A stretch of 64,000 nt of DNA from Actinomadura sp. NBRC 104412 (GTDB taxonomy: Bacteria > Actinomycetota > Actinomycetes > Streptosporangiales > Streptosporangiaceae): the NCBI RefSeq assembly GCF_030269515.1, contig NZ_BSTM01000002.1, positions 186,001-250,000 on the forward strand. Reading direction: 5' to 3'. The position numbers were made by a program, and so were the translations under genes. The notes under the pieces were generated by a model. It was not told the origin of the DNA. It did not search any database and was given only the letters and a program-made list of their open reading frames with translations. This document shows, piece by piece, positions 29,185 to 37,531 of this stretch. Within the stretch, counting starts at the first letter, position 1, and every line of letters begins with the position of its first letter.

Positions 29185-30512
29185 TTTCCGCCTCCGCCGA
29201 GGTCGGCCAGCGCCGCGCGGGCCAGCGGCGCGTGGTGGACGGAGAACGCCGGGTTGAGCCGCAGCGCCGCCGCCAGGTCGCGGCGCGCGTCGTCGCGGCG
29301 GCCCAGCGACTTCTCGATCATGCCGAGGTGGTACAGGAACGTGGCGTCCCGGTACCCGTGGCGCAGGGCCTGGCGCGCGTACCCGAGCGCCTCCTTGTCG
29401 CGGCCGTTGACGTGCAGCGCCCAGGCCAGTGCGTCCGCGACGTGCACGCTGCGCCGCCGCTCCCACTCGGCCCGGGCCGCGCGCAGCGCCGCCGCCTTGT
29501 CGCCGTGGTCGGCCGCGTACAGGGCCGTCTCCAGGTCGGGCGTGACGCCGTTGGCCTGCGCGAGCGTGGCCCACGTCCCGGCGACGGCGTACTGCTGCCG
29601 CGCCTTGTCCGGCTGCTTGCGCGCCTCGTACAGCTCGCCGAGCAGGGTGACGTTGCCGGGCAGCGGGGCGCGGGCGACGACGGACTCCTGCTCCCTGACC
29701 GCGCCGGCCAGGTCGCCGGTCGCCGCGAGCACGCGGGCCTGCCCGATGCGCGCTGCCAGGTCCGCGGGGTCGGCCTTGAGGGCGGTGGCGAACTCCCGTC
29801 CCGCCGCGGCATGGTCGCCCTGGGCGAAGGCGAGCTCACCGAGCCGGGTACGGACGTAGGCGAGGTCGCCCCGGTCGTTCGCCGCGCGTGCGGCGAGATT
29901 GAGGATCCGCCGCGCCTCACCGGTGCGCCCGCGCAGCTCCTCGACGTACGCCAGCCGTGTGAACGCCGGAATCCCCGGTGAGGTCGTGTCGGCCTTGCGC
30001 GCGGCCTTCAGCGCCTCGTCGTAGCGTCCCAGCTCGACCAGCGCGTCGACGCGGGACGCGAGCGCACGCGCGTTGTACGGGTTGATGCGCAGGGCCTTGT
30101 CGGCGTGCGCGAGCGCCTTGGTGAAGTCGTGCCGTGCAGCGGCGAGCGCGGCGAGGCCCGCGTAGGCGGTGTCGTTGTCGTCGGGCGCCACCTTCAGCGA
30201 CCGGTCGAGCACCCCTTGGGCCTTGGGGTAGTAGGACGAGTCCGCGGTGGTCCGGGCGCGTTCCACGTACGCCAGCCCGAGCGCCGCCCAGCTACGGGCG
30301 TCGTTGGGCTGCTCGCGCAGATGGCGCTGCAAGCGGCCGATGCTCGCGCTGAGCGTCGACGCGGAGACCTGCTCCACGGACCCGGTCACGGCCGTGTTCT
30401 GCGACGCGGGACCGTCGTCGCGGGGCTTGATGGCGGCGGCCAGCGTCAGCCCGGCCACCATCGCGAGGATGAGGCCGCCCGTCAGCAGGCGCGCCAGGGC
30501 GAGACGAGTCAT
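29181..30512 (-). CDS. Membrane-anchored tetratricopeptide-repeat protein
   Basis: 443 residues. An N-terminal TM or signal anchor (about 6-27) is followed by about ten TPR-like helical pairs, for example ARSWAALGLAYVERA, AYAGLAALAAARHDFTKALAHADKALRINP, and RDATFLYHLGMIEKSLGRRDDARRDL. TPRs mediate protein-protein contact, so it probably assembles the DUF4331 protein and the NicO transporter at the membrane. The ATG at 30512 is used because the preceding codons are Arg/Pro-rich non-coding sequence. The stop overlaps the start of the transporter gene. Confidence 0.82.
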   Translation of the reverse strand: MTRLALARLLTGGLILAMVAGLTLAAAIKPRDDGPASQNTAVTGSVEQVSASTLSASIGRLQRHLREQPNDARSWAALGLAYVERARTTADSSYYPKAQGVLDRSLKVAPDDNDTAYAGLAALAAARHDFTKALAHADKALRINPYNARALASRVDALVELGRYDEALKAARKADTTSPGIPAFTRLAYVEELRGRTGEARRILNLAARAANDRGDLAYVRTRLGELAFAQGDHAAAGREFATALKADPADLAARIGQARVLAATGDLAGAVREQESVVARAPLPGNVTLLGELYEARKQPDKARQQYAVAGTWATLAQANGVTPDLETALYAADHGDKAAALRAARAEWERRRSVHVADALAWALHVNGRDKEALGYARQALRHGYRDATFLYHLGMIEKSLGRRDDARRDLAAALRLNPAFSVHHAPLARAALADLGGGGK

Positions 30513-30531
30513 GGGGGAGGTCCTCCGGACG

Positions 30532-30562
30532 GCCGGGCCGCGCACGGGGCACGCGGCCCGGC
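30532..30562 (-). terminator. Strong hairpin between the DUF4331 and TPR genes
   Basis: A perfect 11-bp stem (GCCGGGCCGCG / CGCGGCCCGGC) with a 9-nt loop lies between the two genes, just before the TPR start. It may partially terminate or protect the upstream mRNA and so lower expression of the distal genes. Confidence 0.55.
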
Positions 30563-30613
30563 CGCCGTTCTCTCGGATCGGATCGGGAGGGCGTGGACGG
30601 CGGTGCGGGGCTG

Positions 30614-32158
30614 TCAGCCCGCCATGCCGCGGCGGCGCCACCACAGCAGCCCGCCACCGGTGACGAAGGCCGCGCCCGCGCCGATCGCCAGCAGCGGGAT
30701 CGCCGGCGAGCCGCCGTCCTCATCGGCCGGCGAGTTGTTCGCCACGTTCCCTCCATTGATCATCGTGGCGCCGGCGGGCTTGGCCTTGCCGCCGCCCCCG
30801 GAGCCGCTGCCGGCACCGCTCATCGGCTTGCCGCCGCGGACGTCCGACCCGGAGGTGGGCAGCCCGACGTAGGGGAAGCTCTTCTCGAACGGCACGTCGT
30901 TGGCGTTGACGGCGTCCCCGAGGTCGTTCTTGTTGCCGACCAGCTCGCCCTCGGCGACCTGCAGCGTGATGTCGATGACGTCGTCCTGCAGGCGCCGCCC
31001 GTTCGGGTACCCGGCGTTGTCGCCCTCCAGCACGCCGAGCCGCTTGGGGTTCGGCGACGGCGGGATGGACGTGTTCAGCCGCATCAGCTCGGCGGGACGC
31101 ACGTTCGGCGGCTTGTTCAGGCCCGGCACGCCGGTGAGGAACACCTGCACCAGGTCGTTGCGCGGGGTCTTGGGCGCCGGGATGTTGTAGATCTGCTGGA
31201 TCAGCTTGGGCACCTCGGGGTCGGTGACGTACTTGAGGAACTGCGCGTCGTGCCACGGGATGGACGCGTTGAACTTGTCCTTGTCCTTCAGCGGGATGAC
31301 GACCTCGTTGACCAGCGGGTGGCCCAGGCGGGACACCTGGTGCCACTGCCCGGAGGCGCTCTGCCGCGACACCGAGGAGTAGATCCCCAGGATCGGCTGG
31401 CCGGGCTTGGTCAGCGCCCTGGTCGGCACCTGGATGGCGATGGACTGCTCGTTGAAGCCGCGCAGCGAGTCGTTGCCGACCTCCTTGAGGTTGCCGCCGT
31501 ACAGCAGGTCGAAGACCCGCAGGTCCAGCGAGAACGGCGCGTCCGACTGGCCGGCGAAGGTGCTGGTGCCGCTGGGCAGCGTCTTGACCGCCTGCCGCCG
31601 CAGCGCCCGGTAGTCGGGCATCGACGCCTTGCCCACGTTGGACGGCGCCACCGGCACGTTGCTGGCCAGCGTGCGGGTGCTGTGCACCGCGCCGCCGCGC
31701 CGCGAGATGAGCGTCAGGTCGTAGAACTGGCGGAAGTTGAGGTTGGGGTCGTCCAGGCTGCGGACGGGTCCCACGTTGTACAGGAAGGTGTTACGGTTCC
31801 GGTAGGTGTCCTTGAAGGTGTAACGGTAGGTGAACTCCGGCAGCGAGTCGCCGTCGTTGTCGACGTGGATCTCGTACCGGGCATCGGTGGCGAACTTGAA
31901 GAAGTTGGGTCCGCCGGCGGGCTCCTCGAAGGGCCAGAAGTTGGCGATCAGCGTGGTCGTGTCGGGCTTGTCCGGGCTGACGAACGCGTACACGTCCACG
32001 TTGTCGTAGGGCGCCATGCCCGAGATCAGCGGGGCCTCGCGGTGGCTGGAGGCCGTGGCCGCCCCCGGTTGCAGCCCGGCGAGCCCGCTCGCGACGAGCG
32101 CCGCGCCGGCCGCCAGCATGGCCGCGCCGCGGAGCCGGGCGGGTAGGAGTAGTGACAT
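30614..32158 (-). CDS. DUF4331-family exported, C-terminally anchored protein
   Basis: 514 residues. A signal peptide (1 to about 37) is followed by SSHREAPLISG, the typical start of mature DUF4331 proteins, then the domain up to about residue 435 (DVDVYAFVSPDKPD, FKDTYRNRNTFLYN). A low-complexity Gly/Ser linker follows, then a C-terminal TM helix (AIPLLAIGAGAAFVTGGGLLWW) and RRRG, a cell-surface anchor arrangement. No enzymatic activity is known for the family. The ATG at 32158 lies 50 nt after a predicted SigK-like promoter. It is followed by the TPR and NicO genes. Confidence 0.88.
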   Translation of the reverse strand: MSLLLPARLRGAAMLAAGAALVASGLAGLQPGAATASSHREAPLISGMAPYDNVDVYAFVSPDKPDTTTLIANFWPFEEPAGGPNFFKFATDARYEIHVDNDGDSLPEFTYRYTFKDTYRNRNTFLYNVGPVRSLDDPNLNFRQFYDLTLISRRGGAVHSTRTLASNVPVAPSNVGKASMPDYRALRRQAVKTLPSGTSTFAGQSDAPFSLDLRVFDLLYGGNLKEVGNDSLRGFNEQSIAIQVPTRALTKPGQPILGIYSSVSRQSASGQWHQVSRLGHPLVNEVVIPLKDKDKFNASIPWHDAQFLKYVTDPEVPKLIQQIYNIPAPKTPRNDLVQVFLTGVPGLNKPPNVRPAELMRLNTSIPPSPNPKRLGVLEGDNAGYPNGRRLQDDVIDITLQVAEGELVGNKNDLGDAVNANDVPFEKSFPYVGLPTSGSDVRGGKPMSGAGSGSGGGGKAKPAGATMINGGNVANNSPADEDGGSPAIPLLAIGAGAAFVTGGGLLWWRRRGMAG

Positions 32159-32215
32159 CGCAGTGTCCTTTGCGCGGGTCGGCGGTGCCCTCGTCCGGCA
32201 CCGCATCCGTCCCGC

Positions 32216-32243
32216 TTTCGGACCCGCCGCCCGTTACGGATGG
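32216..32243 (-). promoter_or_regulatory. Predicted ECF (SigK-like) promoter of the DUF4331 operon
   Basis: Read leftward: CCATCC (32238-32243), exactly 17 nt, then CGAAA (32216-32220). This matches the mycobacterial SigK consensus as I remember it (CCATCC, about 17 nt, CGAAT), and the cluster encodes a SigK-like sigma factor. The start codon lies 58 nt downstream of the -10. Confidence 0.55.
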
Positions 32244-32304
32244 GCGAGTGGCCGGATAGGGCCACTTCCGAACTCGCCTCATCCAAACGCCGTCTCAGGA
32301 CGGC

Positions 32305-33297
32305 TCAGTCGCAGCCCAGGGTCGCGGCGGCGTGCAGGAGGTCGGCCGCCAGCGCCGGGTCGCCGTCGGTGACGTGCGCGAACGTCTCGGGCCTGCGCCG
32401 GTTGGCCACCAGCCGGCAGAACTCCTCCGCGTCGGCCGTGACCGTGACGTCGGGACGTGCCGGACCCGGACCCGCGCCGACGGGACCGGGCGCCATCGGG
32501 ACGAGCCACTCGCCTTCGCCGGGTCCGGTCAGCCTGAGCCGTGCCGTGCGCCCGGGACGGGCACGGCCGATGCCCCGCAGCGCCTGCGGCAGCATCGGGA
32601 CGGCCATCTCGACGATGAGCCGCAGGTGCTCGCCCGGCGGCGGCTCGGTGGGACGGCCCATGGCCGCACGGATGTCGTCGGCGTGCGTCCAGGTCTCGAA
32701 CGTCCGCTGCACCAGGCCGGTGCGCGCCGGGGCGCGGACGACGCGGGGCCCGGGACCGGCGAGGGCCGCCGGCCGCTCCAGCAGGGTCGTGTCGGCGGAC
32801 ACGCCGCGCAGCACCGCCTCCGCCTGCGCGTGCCACACGCCGCGCGGGCCGGGGTCGTGCGCGCGGGCGACCAGCCCGAGGTCGCCGGCGAACGCGGCGT
32901 CGTTGCGGTTGAGGTGGTCCACCAGTTGCCGCACGGAGTCGTACTTGGCGACGGGCGCACGCCAGTCGTCGGTGGTGAGCGAGGCCAGCAGCTCGTCCAT
33001 CCGGGCCACCTGGCGGGCGTAGGCGTCGGCGAGGCCGGGGGACAGGCCCATGGCGACGCCGGGCCTGCGCCTGCGGCGCGCGGCCGACAGCACATCGGCG
33101 CGCAGCGAAGGGGGCGGGGCCGTCTCGGTGACCGCCGCGAGCAGCGCGGAGGTGCGGCGCATCCGGTCCGCCTCGGCGGCGCAGCCGGGGCAGGACGCGA
33201 GATGCTCGTCGATCCGGGCGGCCTCGTCGGGAGGGCACGCGTGCAGTGCCCAGGCGGCGAGAGCCCTGTCCACGTCAGGATGTCCTTCCTCGCTCAA
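32305..33297 (-). CDS. Zinc-finger anti-sigma domain fused to a mycothiol-dependent maleylpyruvate isomerase-like (DinB) domain
   Basis: 330 residues. The N-terminal 1-75 is a zinc-finger anti-sigma (ZAS) module with His32, Cys36 and Cys39 (DEHLASCPGCA). Residues 85-330 are a DinB/MDMPI-type four-helix domain (ARQVARMDELLASLTTDDW, VDHLNRNDAAFAGDL, TFETWTHADDIRAAMG) with its C-terminal subdomain. No TM helix is present, unlike RskA of mycobacteria, so it is probably a soluble, thiol/metal-responsive anti-sigma. It lies 91 nt downstream of the sigma gene in the same direction. Confidence 0.82.
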   Translation of the reverse strand: MSEEGHPDVDRALAAWALHACPPDEAARIDEHLASCPGCAAEADRMRRTSALLAAVTETAPPPSLRADVLSAARRRRRPGVAMGLSPGLADAYARQVARMDELLASLTTDDWRAPVAKYDSVRQLVDHLNRNDAAFAGDLGLVARAHDPGPRGVWHAQAEAVLRGVSADTTLLERPAALAGPGPRVVRAPARTGLVQRTFETWTHADDIRAAMGRPTEPPPGEHLRLIVEMAVPMLPQALRGIGRARPGRTARLRLTGPGEGEWLVPMAPGPVGAGPGPARPDVTVTADAEEFCRLVANRRRPETFAHVTDGDPALAADLLHAAATLGCD

Positions 33298-33388
33298 GCC
33301 CGGCCCTCCTTCCGAAGGTACGCTTCCGCCGCCCGATTCACCAGTGGGTACGGCGACCCGGGGACGCCGTGACCGATGGCGCGGGCGG

Positions 33389-34018
33389 TCACGTGCTCAG
33401 TCCTTCGCGTTCGAGGTCCGAGGCGAGCTTGGCCAGGGCGCTGCGGATCCGGGACTTGGCCGTCCCCTCCGGGATGCCGAGCGTCACCGCCACCTCCCGG
33501 TAGGTCAGGCCGCGGTAGTAGGCCAGCTCCAGCACCTCGCGTAAGGGGCCGGGCAGCGCGTGCAGGCCGCGGCGGACCCCTTGGGCCAGCTCGCCCTCGA
33601 CGACCACCTCCTCGACCGTGGGATGCCCGTTGCCCTCGCGTTCCAGGTACGGCGGCGGCCGCCGGTGCCGGCTTTCCCGGCGCACCCAGTCGACCGCCCG
33701 GCGGTGCGCCAGCGTCGCCAGCCAGGTGCGCAGCGAGCCCTTCGCCGGGTCGAACGACAGCGGCCGTTCCCAGAGCCCGACGAACACCTCCTGCGTCACG
33801 TCGCCGGCCGCCTCGGCGTCCGCCGTCACCCGCCGCGCCAGCCCGTACACCAGGGGTGCGAACAGGTCGTAGATCTCGGCCAGCGCCTCCTCGTCGCCCG
33901 TGGCGAGCCGGGCCCGCAGCTCCTCGTCGCGGGCGACCGCGGGTCCTGGCGAGTCCACCGGTACCACCACCCGTCCTGACCGAAGGTTCGCGCGCCGCGT
34001 CGAACGGCGTCGTTTCAT
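33389..34018 (-). CDS. ECF RNA polymerase sigma factor, SigK-like
   Basis: 209 residues. Region 2 (about 40-105) has AEIYDLFAPLVYGLARRV, DVTQEVFVGLWERP and GSLRTWLATLAHRRAVDWVRRE. Region 4 (about 150-200) has REVLELAYYRGLTYREVAVTLGIPEGTAKSRIR. The FDPAKGS..WL..AHRRAVD signature and the ELAYY.GLTY helix are close to Mycobacterium SigK. It heads the leftward cluster and is followed by its likely anti-sigma factor. The first 30 residues are basic and poorly conserved, so a later start is possible. Confidence 0.9.
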   Translation of the reverse strand: MKRRRSTRRANLRSGRVVVPVDSPGPAVARDEELRARLATGDEEALAEIYDLFAPLVYGLARRVTADAEAAGDVTQEVFVGLWERPLSFDPAKGSLRTWLATLAHRRAVDWVRRESRHRRPPPYLEREGNGHPTVEEVVVEGELAQGVRRGLHALPGPLREVLELAYYRGLTYREVAVTLGIPEGTAKSRIRSALAKLASDLEREGLST

Positions 34019-34077
34019 ACTCTCCCGGATTCCGGGCGTTCGCGTAGCCGTCCCGGGCAGAAGAGATCGGCATGGGG

Positions 34078-34102
34078 GACGATCGTCACGATGCGTCGTT
34101 CC
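34078..34102 (-). promoter_or_regulatory. Possible ECF-type promoter of the sigma gene
   Basis: Read leftward: GGAAC (34098-34102), 16 nt, CGTC (34078-34081), a common ECF promoter shape, 60 nt before the sigma start. It differs from the CCATCC/CGAAA site in the operon, so it would imply control by another ECF sigma rather than autoregulation. Confidence 0.3.
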
Positions 34103-34202
34103 GGCAGGACGATGGGTGGCGGTACGGGCGCCGCAGGCCGGACCCGGCCACGTTCCCGGGCCGCCGCCACGTCCCCTCGCGGAGGCGTGGCGGCGGCCTC
34201 CC

Positions 34203-34305
34203 TACCGGGGTCAGCGGTCACCGCCGCGAGCCGTCAAGGCGAGCGGCGGGCGCCGTTGGCCCCGCACCGGGGGGTGTGGGGGGTCGCCCCCCACCGTGTC
34301 ACGGA
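34203..34305. repeat. Single copy of the dispersed hairpin repeat, 3' of thiC
   Basis: From CGGGGTCAGCGGTCACC through GAGCCGTCAAGGCGAGCGG to a perfect 8-bp hairpin (GTGGGGGG TCG CCCCCCAC, 34276-34294), the sequence matches the second half of the 161-bp units at 46 kb. It ends 5 nt from the thiC stop and probably stops leftward thiC transcription before the sigma gene region. Confidence 0.8.
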
Positions 34306-34309
34306 CGGC

Positions 34310-36146
<1,837 letters not shown>

Positions 36147-36211
36147 TTCGTCTCGACCGTAACCCGGCGGCCGCCCCGCCGTCCACACCCGATCATGGGC
36201 GCGGCCGCGGC

Positions 36212-36739
36212 CTACCGCCCGTTCTCGCCCAGCAGGTAGAGCAGCGCGGCGAGGCTGGAGGAGGAGCCGATCTCGCCACGCGCCGCCAGCGCGGGCACGG
36301 AGGCGAGCGGCACCCACTCGATCCGTTCCGCCTCCACGTCGGTCGGATCCCCGGCGCGCTCCGCGCCGTCGGCCGCGTACAGGTGGTGCACGCCGTCGTG
36401 CAGGCCGGGCGAGGCCGGGACGTCGAACAGGTGCCGCAGCGGGCCGGGACGCCAGCCCGTCTCCTCCAGCAGCTCGCGCGCCGCCGCGCGCTCGGGCTCC
36501 TCGCCCTCCTCGACCCGGCCGCCGGGGATCTCCCAGCCCCACCGGCCGGTGATGAAGCGATGCCGCCAGATGAGCAGCGCCCTCCCCTCGCCGTTCAGCG
36601 CGACCACCCCGGCGGCGTTGCGCACCCGCACCAGATGGTGGTCGAGCCGGCGCCCGTCGGGCAGCTCCACGTCGGCCAGGCAGAGGTTCATCCAGGGACT
36701 GCGATAGACGTAGGTCTCTCCGTGCACCGTCCATCGCAT
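36212..36739 (-). CDS. Nudix hydrolase, ADP-ribose pyrophosphatase-like
   Basis: 175 residues. A complete Nudix box is present (GGRVEEGEEPERAAARELLEETGW, starting near residue 74), with the R-E-x2-E-E metal-binding core. The N-terminal YRSPWMNLCLADVELPDG and the WEIPGG segment resemble the ADP-ribose/NUDT5 group that hydrolyses nucleoside-diphosphate sugars. The ATG at 36739 (MRWTVHG) was chosen; the 18 codons before it include the reverse of the intergenic region. It lies upstream of thiC in the same direction, with the riboswitch between them. Confidence 0.88.
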   Translation of the reverse strand: MRWTVHGETYVYRSPWMNLCLADVELPDGRRLDHHLVRVRNAAGVVALNGEGRALLIWRHRFITGRWGWEIPGGRVEEGEEPERAAARELLEETGWRPGPLRHLFDVPASPGLHDGVHHLYAADGAERAGDPTDVEAERIEWVPLASVPALAARGEIGSSSSLAALLYLLGENGR

Positions 36740-36820
36740 GCACCGCAGGCTACCCCGGGCATCACCGGACCCTGACGGTAGGGTCAAGGGCATTGGGGGA
36801 CAGGGGAGGCGAACGCGTCA

Positions 36821-37531
36821 GTGAGTCCTGATGTCGGAGGGCCGCCGGAACCGGGCCGCGAGCAGCGGACCGCGCCGTTGGCCGAGTACGTGTCGGGCCG
36901 GATCTGGACGGTTCCGAACGTCCTGAGCTTCGCGCGGCTGTTCGGCGTCCCGCTGTTCCTCTGGCTGGTGCTGATCGAGGCCGACTGGTGGGCGCTGGGC
37001 GTGCTGGTGTTCGCCGGCCTCTCCGACTGGCTCGACGGCAAGCTCGCCCGGATGCTGGACCAGACCAGCAGGCTCGGCGTGGTGCTGGACCCGGCCGCCG
37101 ACCGGCTCTACATCCTGGCCACGCTGATCGGGCTCACCGTCCGCGACATCATCCCCCTCTGGCTGGTGATCCTGCTGGTGGGACGGGAGGTGGCGATCGT
37201 CCCGATCGCCCCGATCATCCGCCGGCTCGGCTACTCGGGGACGCTGCCGGTGCACTTCGCCGGCAAGGCCGCCACGCTGTGCCTGCTGTACGCGTTCCCG
37301 CTGCTGCTGCTGGGCGACCACGACGGCGGTGTGGCCACGGCCGCCAAGGTGATCGGCTGGTCCTTCGCGATCTGGGGGACGGTCCTGTACTGGTGGGCGG
37401 CCCTCCTCTACTGGGAGCAGACCAGGCGGCTGTGGACGGCCGCCCGCGCCGCGTCCCCGTCCCCCGGGCCGCCGGGCCCGGCGGAGGCCGGCCCGGCAGG
37501 CGATCAGAAGGGAGCGGAGACCCCCAGATGA
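36821..37531 (+). CDS. CDP-alcohol phosphatidyltransferase (PgsA-like)
   Basis: 236 residues with about five TM helices. The full active-site motif D-G-x2-A-R-x8-G-x3-D-x3-D is present (SDWLDGKLARMLDQTSRLGVVLDPAADRL, near 66-94). It transfers a phosphatidyl group from CDP-diacylglycerol to an alcohol, probably glycerol 3-phosphate. The GTG start is at 36821. The stop overlaps the next ATG (ATGA). It occupies the place of pgsA2 (Rv1822) in the mycobacterial order. The C-terminal 45 residues are Pro/Gly-rich and disordered. Confidence 0.88.
   Translation: MSPDVGGPPEPGREQRTAPLAEYVSGRIWTVPNVLSFARLFGVPLFLWLVLIEADWWALGVLVFAGLSDWLDGKLARMLDQTSRLGVVLDPAADRLYILATLIGLTVRDIIPLWLVILLVGREVAIVPIAPIIRRLGYSGTLPVHFAGKAATLCLLYAFPLLLLGDHDGGVATAAKVIGWSFAIWGTVLYWWAALLYWEQTRRLWTAARAASPSPGPPGPAEAGPAGDQKGAETPR

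Noticed and set aside
30593..32146. Rightward frame of over 500 codons opposite the DUF4331 gene
   Set aside because: A shadow of the DUF4331 gene with poor residue composition (Arg/Gly/Val-rich) and no motif.
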